Source of the DNA: Flavobacteriales bacterium UBA6165
GTDB lineage: Bacteria > Bacteroidota > Bacteroidia > Flavobacteriales_D > Crocinitomicaceae
Reading direction: 5' to 3'
Assembly: GCA_002422285.1 (NCBI GenBank)
Contig: DIUF01000111.1
Location: 9,799-19,967, forward strand
DNA: 10,169 nt
Shown here: piece after piece, positions 1 through 5,850 of the stretch
Position numbering within the stretch: position 1 is the stretch's first letter
How the letters are laid out: every line of letters begins with the position of its first letter
Translations under genes and position numbers: made by a program
Notes under the pieces: model-generated
What the model was told of the DNA's origin: nothing
What the model saw: only the letters and a program-made list of their open reading frames with translations
Databases searched by the model: none

Positions 1-261
1 CGCAACAGCGTTTCTGAGTTCCAACATACCATCACCCGCAGGATAATTGGTGTGGTCATTCTCATAAGCTTGCAAAATTGCAGCTTTCAGCTCAGCAGGA
101 ATTGGAAAAATCTTGGGGTCAAAATCACCGATAGTGAAATTATAAATCGTTTCACCATTGCGAATTTTAGTGTTTATTTCACCCGCTAATTTGATGATTT
201 CTGATCCCACCAAACCTTCTGCCATTTCTGAAGTGGGTAGAAAAACTGCTTGCTGCTCCAT
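1..261 (-). CDS. PLP-dependent aminotransferase (class I/II), N-terminal 87 residues, partial
   Basis: The gene reads leftward off the window, so only the first 87 codons are present and the 3' end is missing. The protein starts MEQQAVFLPTSEMAEGLVGS and contains NFTIGDFDPKIFPIP and NDHTNYPAGDGMLELR. These match the N-terminal arm and substrate-loop region of fold-type I aminotransferases of the aspartate/aromatic class (the Y-x-x-x-x-G-x-x-x-L-R pattern). The PLP lysine and most of the catalytic domain lie outside the window, so the amino-acid substrate cannot be assigned. The enzyme should be cytoplasmic, since no signal peptide is present. ATG at 259-261 is chosen because a good promoter lies about 20 bp upstream and no longer N-terminus is expected in this family. 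It appears to be transcribed on its own promoter, separated from the anti-sigma gene by 178 bp that contain a tandem repeat. Confidence 0.85.
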   Translation of the reverse strand, partial: MEQQAVFLPTSEMAEGLVGSEIIKLAGEINTKIRNGETIYNFTIGDFDPKIFPIPAELKAAILQAYENDHTNYPAGDGMLELRNAVA

Positions 262-281
262 GTGCCTTAAGATTTAAGCCA

Positions 282-314
282 CAAAGATAGTGCGATAAAT
301 GAATTTGAAAACAA
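282..314 (-). promoter_or_regulatory. Bacteroidetes-type promoter of the aminotransferase gene
   Basis: On the minus strand TATCTTTG (282-289) matches the Bacteroidetes -7 consensus TAnnTTTG exactly. A TTG at 312-314 lies 22 nt upstream, inside the 17-23 nt range known for the -33 element. The predicted 5' leader is about 15-20 nt, normal for this phylum. Confidence 0.55.
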
Positions 315-324
315 AACATGAAAG

Positions 325-416
325 TCCAAATTTGTAAAGTAAAATACTCCAAATTTGTAAAGTGAAATACTTAAAGTTTGTAAAGTGAAACACTCCAAAT
401 ATGAAAAGTAAAGAAT
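325..416. repeat. Four head-to-tail copies of a 23-bp direct repeat
   Basis: Units lie at 325-347, 348-370, 371-393 and 394-416 with an exact 23-bp period. Units 1 and 2 differ at a single position. Unit 3 changes the first bases but keeps TTTGTAAAGTGAAA, and unit 4 is the most diverged (ATATGAAAAGTAAAG in the same register). The core TTTGTAAAGT contains no obvious hairpin. The array ends about 10 bp upstream of the -33 TTG of the aminotransferase promoter, as an upstream activator or operator array would. A non-functional mini-satellite is the alternative. Confidence 0.8.
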
Positions 417-439
417 AAAGTGCAGGCTAAACCAACCCC

Positions 440-1336
440 CTACTTCCTCATCAAGAAAACAGAACCCGGTTGGGGCTTTATCGACTCTCCGCTTAACGTT
501 GTCGAGAAAATGGTGTACAAGTAGGTTCCCTCAGGAGCTTCTGAACCGCCCATTTGTTCGCCACGCCAGATAAAATTTGGATCCGTTGATGTGTAAACCA
601 ATTTTCCTGAACGCGTACGAATTTCAATTTCAAAAGAACCTAAATCCTTGCTTTGGATGGAAAACTGACCTGCGTCACCAGGCAAATTAGGATTAAAAAT
701 TTTGACAAACGCATGAGGAAAATGAATCTGCTCCAATGTTTTCTCTTCCGATTTATTTGGTGCAATCAGTATTTCTAAATTCAATTTTTCTGTTGGTGCC
801 GGTTCGAAAGTTGCATATTGTGATTGTGTAGATTTTACAAAACCATCCTCAGGCTCAATAAATTCTTGTGGAACAAAATAAAGTGTTGGCTCATTAACGA
901 TCAGATCTTCTCGTGGTGGTTCAAAATCAAGCCAGATAATATCACCGCCACCTAGCGTTTCTTCTGGCGGAGCGTTGGTATTAATCTTATCCGTTACATC
1001 GTCAACCAAAGTAGAACCAATATCTGTGTTTTGGTCTGTTTCCAACTGAAGCGAACCTGATTGTATCATTTTTTCATCTAAAAGATGTTCTCTTTCGTTT
1101 TGAATACCGTTGTTGCTCGCTGAATCAGAATTGTTGTTGACAACAAACCAAGAGGTCACCGAAACCACCAAAACGCCGACAAATGCTGCCGCAGCAATTT
1201 TAGAAGTTGTCCAAAACACCGCTTTACCAATACCAGCACCTGCCGCCACTTTGTTCCAAAGCTCAGCGCGCACAGGCATTTCGAAGTTTTCCAACTTCTC
1301 TTGAAATAGTTTTTCTATGTTATTAAAATCGCTCAC
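440..1336 (-). CDS. Membrane-anchored anti-sigma factor-like protein with C-terminal CHU_C/gliding-motility-type domain
   Basis: This 298-aa protein has a cytoplasmic N-terminus (residues 1-44, including IEKLFQEKLENFEMPVRAELW, a helical segment typical of Bacteroidetes anti-sigma partners). One membrane helix follows at about 45-66, then a low-complexity acidic linker of about 130 residues. The C-terminal beta-rich domain (about 206-298) has the pattern of the gliding-motility-associated C-terminal (CHU_C) domain: FxIFNPNxPGD, FEIEIRTRSGKLVYTSTDPN, W-R-G, then APEGTYLYTI and a closing GSVFLMRK. The start overlaps the end of the upstream sigma gene by 14 bp, which supports translational coupling and a sigma/anti-sigma pair. 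The inferred role is to hold the ECF sigma factor at the inner membrane and release it in response to an envelope signal. The anti-sigma function rests on position and topology rather than on a recognised ZAS domain, since no HxxxCxxC motif is present. Confidence 0.7.
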   Translation of the reverse strand: MSDFNNIEKLFQEKLENFEMPVRAELWNKVAAGAGIGKAVFWTTSKIAAAAFVGVLVVSVTSWFVVNNNSDSASNNGIQNEREHLLDEKMIQSGSLQLETDQNTDIGSTLVDDVTDKINTNAPPEETLGGGDIIWLDFEPPREDLIVNEPTLYFVPQEFIEPEDGFVKSTQSQYATFEPAPTEKLNLEILIAPNKSEEKTLEQIHFPHAFVKIFNPNLPGDAGQFSIQSKDLGSFEIEIRTRSGKLVYTSTDPNFIWRGEQMGGSEAPEGTYLYTIFSTTLSGESIKPQPGSVFLMRK

Positions 1337-1874
1337 TGCTAAATTTTATTTCTTCTAAACACTTTTTAATATAAGTTCTTGCTCTCAAAAATTGAGATTT
1401 AGATGTGCTTTCCGTGATGTTTAATTTTTCTCCAATCTCTTTGTGGCTATACCCTTCAATTGCAAACATGTTAAAAACAACGCGATAACCATCTGGTAGT
1501 TTTTCCAATATTCCCATTAATTCTTTGGCAGACATCTCATCTAGAGGAGATTGCGGGGGTGCGCTGATATTGGGCAATTCGTTTACATCTTCATGAAACG
1601 CATGCTTTTTATTCTTTCGCATGTTATCCAAAACAGTGTTCACCATTACCCTTCTCAGCCAACCACCAAATGAACCTTCATATTTATACTCTGCTAATTT
1701 GGCGTATATTTTTACAAAACCCTCCTGAAAAGCATCTTCCGCATCTTCCGTTGAAGAACAGTACCTTTGACAAGCAGCCATAAGCATACCCGCATATTTA
1801 TCATAAAGCATTTTCTGAGCGCGAGGATCCTTGGCAATGCATGCTTTTATTAAATCCAACTCATTCATACTCAT
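1323..1874 (-). CDS. ECF-type RNA polymerase sigma-70 factor
   Basis: At 183 aa this is a normal length for an ECF sigma factor. Region 2 spans about residues 22-88, with the DAEDAFQEGFVKIYAKLAEY stretch that binds the core enzyme and -10 element, followed by FGGWLRRVMVNTVLDNMRK. Region 4 (about 116-172) holds the helix-turn-helix: LPDGYRVVFNMFAIEGYSHKE, IGEKLNITESTSKSQFLRAR. There is no region 3 and no C-terminal extension. It directs RNA polymerase to a small, unknown regulon. It is the first gene of a two-gene unit with the anti-sigma, sharing 14 bp. A second in-frame ATG lies two codons downstream (1866-1868), and the sequence does not decide between the two. No clear TAnnTTTG promoter was found upstream, but a 16-bp palindrome lies 8 bp before the start codon. 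Confidence 0.93.
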   Translation of the reverse strand: MSMNELDLIKACIAKDPRAQKMLYDKYAGMLMAACQRYCSSTEDAEDAFQEGFVKIYAKLAEYKYEGSFGGWLRRVMVNTVLDNMRKNKKHAFHEDVNELPNISAPPQSPLDEMSAKELMGILEKLPDGYRVVFNMFAIEGYSHKEIGEKLNITESTSKSQFLRARTYIKKCLEEIKFSSERF

Positions 1875-1881
1875 ACACGTT

Positions 1882-1897
1882 TATTTGACGTCAAATA
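1882..1897. promoter_or_regulatory. 16-bp perfect palindrome upstream of the sigma gene (possible operator)
   Basis: TATTTGACGTCAAATA is a perfect 16-bp inverted repeat with no loop. It ends 8 bp before the ATG of the sigma gene, in the 102-bp divergent gap shared with the TlpA-like gene. A loop-free palindrome here suits a dimeric DNA-binding protein better than an RNA hairpin. Its cognate regulator is unknown. Confidence 0.5.
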
Positions 1898-1922
1898 TCC
1901 GAAATAAGTTGCACTACCTAAA

Positions 1923-1949
1923 TTGAAATCAAGATAATTTGTAATTTCG
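1923..1949 (+). promoter_or_regulatory. Weak candidate promoter of the TlpA-like gene
   Basis: TTG (1923-1925) is followed after 16 nt by TAATTTCG (1942-1949), one mismatch from TAnnTTTG. The spacing is one short of the usual range. The TTG start codon lies 27 bp downstream. Confidence 0.3.
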
Positions 1950-1976
1950 AAGGCCTAAATAGCTAAAAGCATTCTT

Positions 1977-3152
1977 TTGAAAATATCATTTTATTGCATA
2001 CCACTCCTCTTACTGGGGCTTTATTCTTTTAATGGCCATACCCGTATATATTATGGTCATATGAGGTTATCAGAATCGCATGTGTTGCCCTTACAAATTC
2101 AAATTCAGAATAATGACTTTTATATCATCAATGGTTTAGAAATTATTCCATTACAAAGGCGTATTGTGCCTAATACAGATTCTATAGACTTGGTTTTTCC
2201 TTTTTTTAATTCCTACTTGCGTTGCAAAATTAAAAGAAGAACGATGGTTGGATATTGGCAAAACCTTCAAAAAGAGAACTACCGTATTCCTTTTTTTGTG
2301 GAAAAGAAAAAAAATAAAACAACAAGCGCCGAAGTTTCAATTCAAGGAAAATGGTCAGCTACTTTCTCTACAGAAAACAACCCTTATTCCGCTGTGGGAA
2401 TTTTCGAATCTCGCGGTTCACAAATTTTCGGTACCTTTTTAACAGAAACGGGTGATTATAGATATTTATCAGGATATGCTAAAAATGATAGTCTATATTT
2501 AGCAACATTCAATGGTTCACACGCATTCTTATTCATTGCAAAAATTAATGGGGATAGTTTAAATGGGGTCTTTTTCAGTGGAAAGCACCACAAAACCAAT
2601 TGGATTGCATATAAAAATGATAATGCTGAACTACAAAACCCATACAACTTAACAAAAGTAGATGCCTCACAAAAAGTAAGGTTTACATTTCCTGATGTTT
2701 ATGGTAACTTTTATTCTTTCCCTAATCATATAAACAAAAACAAGGTAACGGTAATCATGTTAATGGGTACCTGGTGCCCCAATTGCATAGATGAAGCCCA
2801 TTTCTTCAAAACGGTGCGAGACAAATACGGGAAAGATCAATTAGAGATTATAGCTGTTTGTTATGAGGTGAGTGATTCAGATGAAAAACGCAGAGAGGCT
2901 GTACAGAAAATGATTAATCAAAATAAATTCGATTTTACATTCCTTGTAGCGGGTAAAGCCAGTAAAATGTTAGCCAACCAACATTTCCCAATGTTGAACC
3001 ACGTCATGTCTTTTCCCACAACACTCTACTTGGATAAAAATGGAAATGTCTCTAAAATTTATACTGGATTCTACGGTCCGGCAACGGGTGTTTACTATGA
3101 GAATTACACCAAAGAAACATTTAAGTTGTTGGAAGAATTAATAGGAGAATAA
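1977..3152 (+). CDS. Secreted TlpA-like thioredoxin-fold protein (thiol-disulfide oxidoreductase)
   Basis: This 391-aa protein begins with a hydrophobic signal peptide (MKISFYCIPLLLLGLYSFNG). There is no lipobox cysteine, so it is probably periplasmic. Residues of about 25-230 form a beta-rich domain seen in Bacteroidetes TlpA-like proteins (GKWSATF at 124-130, GTFLTETGDYRYLSGY at 152-167, HAFLF). A thioredoxin/AhpC-TSA domain follows from about 232 to 391, with active site W266-C267-P268-N269-C270 and the cis-proline loop at SFPTT (P347). It should reduce or rearrange disulfides of exported proteins, or serve cytochrome or redox maturation; the partner is unknown. The start codon is TTG. An in-frame stop lies at 1956-1958, and the first ATG (residue 29) would remove the signal peptide, so TTG is the best choice. 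It is the only plus-strand gene in the left half, is divergent from the sigma gene, and ends 3 bp from the convergent peptidase gene. Confidence 0.85.
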   Translation: MKISFYCIPLLLLGLYSFNGHTRIYYGHMRLSESHVLPLQIQIQNNDFYIINGLEIIPLQRRIVPNTDSIDLVFPFFNSYLRCKIKRRTMVGYWQNLQKENYRIPFFVEKKKNKTTSAEVSIQGKWSATFSTENNPYSAVGIFESRGSQIFGTFLTETGDYRYLSGYAKNDSLYLATFNGSHAFLFIAKINGDSLNGVFFSGKHHKTNWIAYKNDNAELQNPYNLTKVDASQKVRFTFPDVYGNFYSFPNHINKNKVTVIMLMGTWCPNCIDEAHFFKTVRDKYGKDQLEIIAVCYEVSDSDEKRREAVQKMINQNKFDFTFLVAGKASKMLANQHFPMLNHVMSFPTTLYLDKNGNVSKIYTGFYGPATGVYYENYTKETFKLLEELIGE

Positions 3153-3155
3153 ACT

Positions 3156-4373
3156 CTATTTTGCAAGTTGAATAATCAACTCTAGTAAACTAAAAGTCAA
3201 CACGTTCATAGCGTCATAATTCAACCTATTTGGCGTGTCCAAAGGCGAATGATAATAAGGATGCAGACCAGTAAAAAACATGTAAGCAGGAATACCTTGT
3301 GTCACAAAACTAATATGATCTGAAGAAAACTCATTCAGGAAATTCTCATGGTGAATTAGACTAAACTGCACATAAGAATCTTCTATTCCGCCAAAAACAT
3401 CATCATACAAATCGCCTGGTGCGTAATCTATTATGTAAATCGCGGGATTATTTGCATAGACGAAGCCTACCATATCAAAATTGATACACAGCGTGGTGTT
3501 TTCCTTAAAAAATAGAGACTTATAAACAAAATGTTCTGAGCCAAAAAGCCCCTGTTCCTCTGCAGAGAAAAACACAATTTGTATGTTTTTGGAAAAGGTA
3601 AAAGTATCTTGTGCAAGTAATTGAGCCAACTCTAATAAAACAGCCACACCAGATGCATTGTCATCAGCCCCAGGATAGTACACTGAATCTTGTTCACCCA
3701 AATGATCGTAATGTGCACAAATTACTATTGTTTCTGTGTTGTTTTCATTCCAATACAGCGGAAAAATGATGTTTTCAGTATAAAAAATCGTTGTTTTTTC
3801 CAATAAGTTTAATTGAGCATTTTCGAAATTAGAAGCACTTAAAGTAGCTGCATTCAGGAAAATTTCTTTGTTCCAATTTTCTCCCGAAAGGGTATATCGA
3901 TTGGACACAAAATGATGACCAAAGCGCTCGAGAAAATCAGCCCAATCATCTACCAGATAAAACACTATTTTTTCGCTGTCAAAAGAGCTCAATTTATAAT
4001 TCTCAGCTTTCAAACATGGAGAAACAATAAAGTCATTCGGATTCAACGCAGCAGAAATATGTGCATCAAATCCTGAATAGAAAAAATCAGTCTTGTATGT
4101 AAGTGTATCACTATTGATAATGATTGTCCCGCCGTCTTCTATGTAAGTCAATTGGAACTGATCAAAACTTACTTCTCCCAATACAGTTTGAATATAAAGG
4201 GCGGCCAGTTTTTGTCCCCACGAACCTGTTTCTCGTCCTGCCAAGAGAGGAGAAGAAAGCATTTCTACATGAGTCCGTAATGCGTTTTGATGTTGGGAAA
4301 AAGCATGTTCAACAAGAAGTAATCCACATATTAAAAGAAGATTTTTACAAAATATTAATTTGATAGATTTCAT
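3156..4373 (-). CDS. Secreted M28-family zinc aminopeptidase/peptidase
   Basis: With the start chosen here the protein is 405 aa and begins with a signal peptide (MKSIKLIFCKNLLLICGLLL, then AFSQ as likely cleavage region). The N-terminal LAGRETGSWGQKLAALYI motif (44-61) is typical of secreted M28 peptidases. All co-catalytic zinc ligands are visible by analogy with Aeromonas aminopeptidase: H221 in CAHYDHLG, bridging D237 in PGADDNASG, E272 (base) and E273 in FFSAEEQGLFGSEHF, D300 in INFDMVG, and H375 in HPYYHSPLDT. It should remove N-terminal amino acids from peptides in the periplasm or outside the cell. The frame stays open upstream to an ATG at 4458-4460, but that would add 29 residues (SPFGGGRKSTAF...) encoded by a palindromic repeat and would bury the signal peptide, so ATG 4371-4373 is preferred. 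It lies 73 bp downstream of rpiB on the same strand and may be co-transcribed with it. Confidence 0.92.
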   Translation of the reverse strand: MKSIKLIFCKNLLLICGLLLVEHAFSQHQNALRTHVEMLSSPLLAGRETGSWGQKLAALYIQTVLGEVSFDQFQLTYIEDGGTIIINSDTLTYKTDFFYSGFDAHISAALNPNDFIVSPCLKAENYKLSSFDSEKIVFYLVDDWADFLERFGHHFVSNRYTLSGENWNKEIFLNAATLSASNFENAQLNLLEKTTIFYTENIIFPLYWNENNTETIVICAHYDHLGEQDSVYYPGADDNASGVAVLLELAQLLAQDTFTFSKNIQIVFFSAEEQGLFGSEHFVYKSLFFKENTTLCINFDMVGFVYANNPAIYIIDYAPGDLYDDVFGGIEDSYVQFSLIHHENFLNEFSSDHISFVTQGIPAYMFFTGLHPYYHSPLDTPNRLNYDAMNVLTFSLLELIIQLAK

Positions 4374-4379
4374 AATCCT

Positions 4380-4446
4380 CCCCCTTCCTGGCGCCAGCGC
4401 TGAGACTTCAAAAGCAGTGCTTTTTCTTCCCCCTCCAAAGGGGGAA
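4380..4446. repeat. Short composite palindromic element between rpiB and the M28 gene
   Basis: The 73-bp gap is unusually GC-rich and is built of inverted repeats. An 8-bp stem (TTCCCCCT 4427-4434 with AGGGGGAA 4439-4446, loop CCAA) abuts the rpiB stop codon. A second stem pairs AAAAGC (4410-4415) with GCTTTT (4419-4424). The middle contains the palindromes TGGCGCCA and AGCGCT. CCCCCTT (4380-4386) and AAGGGGG (4438-4444) act as outer inverted ends. It resembles the small dispersed CCCCCTCCAAAGGGGG-type elements of Bacteroidetes genomes. No T-tract follows on the minus strand, so it is not a standard terminator of rpiB. Confidence 0.5.
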
Positions 4447-4890
4447 TTACACACAAGCAATTTTATTCACTCTACGTTCGTGGCGACCACCTTCAAACTC
4501 AGTTGTAAGGAAAGCTTTAACAATATCAAAAGCAGTGTCTTCGTCAATAAAGCGCGCTGGCAATGAAACGATATTGGCGTTATTGTGCAAACGAGCTAAT
4601 TCTGCTATTTCTGGCAACCACGACAAAGCGCATCGGATATCCGCATGTTTGTTTGCAGCCATACTGATACCATTACCACTTCCACAAATCAATACACCAA
4701 CTGTGTTATCCAAGTCAGCTGATACGGCATTTGCCGCCTCATGCGCATAATCAGGATAATCTGTGCTATCCTCTGAATAGGTACCAACATCTGTGATATC
4801 TAACTCAAAATGACTAGAAATGAATTGTTTAACTTTTTCTTTCAATGCATACCCTGCATGATCAGAACCTATTACTAACTTTGTTGCCAT
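4447..4890 (-). CDS. rpiB: Ribose-5-phosphate isomerase B
   Basis: The protein is 147 aa, the usual RpiB/LacAB length. It interconverts ribose 5-phosphate and ribulose 5-phosphate in the cytoplasmic non-oxidative pentose phosphate pathway. Family motifs are in order: GSDHAGYALKE (8-18), TDYPDYAHEAA (43-53), GVLICGSGNGISMAANK (65-81) with catalytic base C69 and the anion-binding loop, HNNANIVSLPAR (102-113), and the C-terminal EFEGGRHERRV (131-141). The conserved phosphate-binding arginines appear to be present. It reads away from the long intergenic region and has a good promoter candidate 20-70 bp upstream. The next gene, the M28 peptidase, has no functional link to it. Confidence 0.96.
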   Translation of the reverse strand: MATKLVIGSDHAGYALKEKVKQFISSHFELDITDVGTYSEDSTDYPDYAHEAANAVSADLDNTVGVLICGSGNGISMAANKHADIRCALSWLPEIAELARLHNNANIVSLPARFIDEDTAFDIVKAFLTTEFEGGRHERRVNKIACV

Positions 4891-4906
4891 GGCTTCTATT
4901 AATTGA

Positions 4907-4959
4907 TGTACAAAGGTACAATAAAGCCATAAAAAGGTAGTCCTTCAGGTTATGAACAA
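4907..4959 (-). promoter_or_regulatory. Candidate promoter region of rpiB with an overlapping inverted repeat
   Basis: On the minus strand there are two possible -7 elements. TACCTTTG (4911-4918) is an exact TAnnTTTG match without a well-placed TTG. TACCTTTT (4932-4939) has one mismatch but has a TTG at 4957-4959 with 17-nt spacing. The inverted repeat TGTAC-AAAG-GTACA (4907-4920) covers the first -7 element and could be an operator. Confidence 0.45.
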
Positions 4960-5423
4960 AGAGCGGTATTTACAAACATTTGGTGTTTTTACACAACGCT
5001 TTTACTGATAAAACGGTACTAAGTTGCGCACAAAAACGTAAAATTAATGTGAATAAAAAGTTAATAGAATTCCAAAAGTTTTGCTTGCATTATCCAATAA
5101 CTTATATAAGCTAAAACACAGTTGAATTGTGCAAGTAAAAAAAGCTTGATGTTACCATGAATTATGAACACACTTATGAATATCCTGGTTTTGTGGGTTT
5201 CAAAAATGTAAGTTTCAGAATTGATATTAACAAGGGTGTTGATAAGCCCATAAGTTACAAAACCACAATACCTTAGCCTAATTAAAATTGTCAACTACAC
5301 GTCGAAAACTCGTAACAACTATTATAAATCTCAAACTAAAATAGTTATCAACCGTTTCAACACCCTTAATAGTAATATTAAAAACTCTTTTTAAAAAGTC
5401 TTTATTCTTTTTATTAAAAAAAA
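4950..5423. other. Candidate replication-origin-like region (DnaA-box-like sites, TAN trinucleotides, AT-rich stretch)
   Basis: I see no credible gene between 4891 and 5565. DnaA-box-like 9-mers are TTATGAACA (4950-4958 and 5162-5170), TTATCCAAT (5090-5098), TTATGAATA (5174-5182, 3 bp after the previous copy), TTATCAACA on the minus strand (5237-5245) and TTATCAACC (5345-5353). AAGGGTGTTGA (5232-5242) and TCAACACCCTT (5357-5367) form an 11-bp inverted repeat. Five consecutive TAN trinucleotides (TAA TAG TAA TAT TAA, 5367-5381) follow the last box, as in the DnaA-trio layout. Positions 5366-5423 are about 90% A+T. Genes on both sides read outward. None of the boxes is the perfect TTATCCACA, and no dnaA or dnaN is nearby, so the call is tentative; an ordinary AT-rich divergent promoter region is the alternative. 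Confidence 0.4.
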
Positions 5424-5494
5424 CGCACAAGTTTCATTTTTTAGGAAAATTGAAAAAGGATGATTACATTGAGGAGTGTTGTGCGTTTTTTTTA
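5415..5494. terminator. Long-loop, bidirectional terminator-like inverted repeat (or end of a small RNA)
   Basis: TAAAAAAAACGCACAA (5415-5430) and TTGTGCGTTTTTTTTA (5479-5494) are perfect 16-bp inverted arms around a 48-nt loop. Each strand ends its stem in eight T residues, so both directions look like Rho-independent terminators. No coding gene ends here on either strand (both neighbours read away), which suggests an unrecognised RNA gene or another structural role. I do not recognise the loop sequence as a known RNA family. Confidence 0.5.
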
Positions 5495-5569
5495 TTTAAC
5501 TACTTGATTTTGAATTGATAAAATCGAATTATAAAAAGCAGAAATAAATCTAAATGTTGCTTTTTGGCC

Positions 5570-5790
5570 GTAGATGCAGCGCAACGCAGATTAGCTTTGC
5601 TGCTACTTTGTGGTTTCACTGATTTTTTATCTGCGGAAATCTGCAAAATCATCTTTTTATTTCGCCTCCCTCGATAAAATTCCGACGATTCGTTGCACTA
5701 CTGTCGTAATCACTTCTACCTGCCTCGGCAGACAGGCGATAGGCTAAATCCGCGTAAATCTGCTAAATCCGCGTCATCTGCGTTCTATCA
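5570..5790. repeat. Dispersed Bacteroidetes-type ATCTGCG/AAATCCGCG repeat cluster
   Basis: The right side holds near-identical 9-10 bp units in tandem: AAATCCGCGT (5746-5755), AAATCTGCT (5756-5764), AAATCCGCGT (5765-5774) and CATCTGCGTT (5775-5784). Related ATCTGCGGAAATCTGC lies at about 5629-5644. AACGCAGAT (5583-5591) is the inverted counterpart of ATCTGCGTT (5776-5784), giving the cluster inverted ends. An imperfect palindrome CCTGCCTCGGCAGACAGG sits at 5719-5736. From memory, strings like these are common dispersed non-coding repeats in Bacteroidetes and some other phyla. No open frame or transposase is present. Confidence 0.6.
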
Positions 5791-5850
5791 TACCATAAGC
5801 CTTCAATTTTATGTAATTTAGTCGCCTCAATACACTTGAAATAAGCTTTT

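Noticed and set aside
325..416. CRISPR-like array
   Set aside because: The 23-bp units are directly adjacent with no spacers, and no cas genes are nearby.
4427..4446. Rho-independent terminator of rpiB
   Set aside because: The stem is strong and directly follows the stop codon, but no T-tract follows on the minus strand; it fits better as part of a dispersed palindromic element.
5061..5294. Open frame of 77 codons on the minus strand within the intergenic region
   Set aside because: No recognisable motif, AT-rich random-looking composition, no promoter or ribosome site, and it crosses the DnaA-box-like sites.
5460..5507. 15-codon frame (MITLRSVVRFFYLTT) after AAAAAGG, possible leader peptide with a following T-run
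   Set aside because: It runs through the arm of the inverted repeat, no regulated gene follows closely (tdk is about 340 bp away behind a repeat cluster), and the coding potential cannot be separated from chance.
4891..5850. tRNA, tmRNA, SRP RNA or riboswitch in the long intergenic region
   Set aside because: I found no cloverleaf with a TTCGA loop, no tmRNA or SRP core motif and no known aptamer sequence on either strand by eye.
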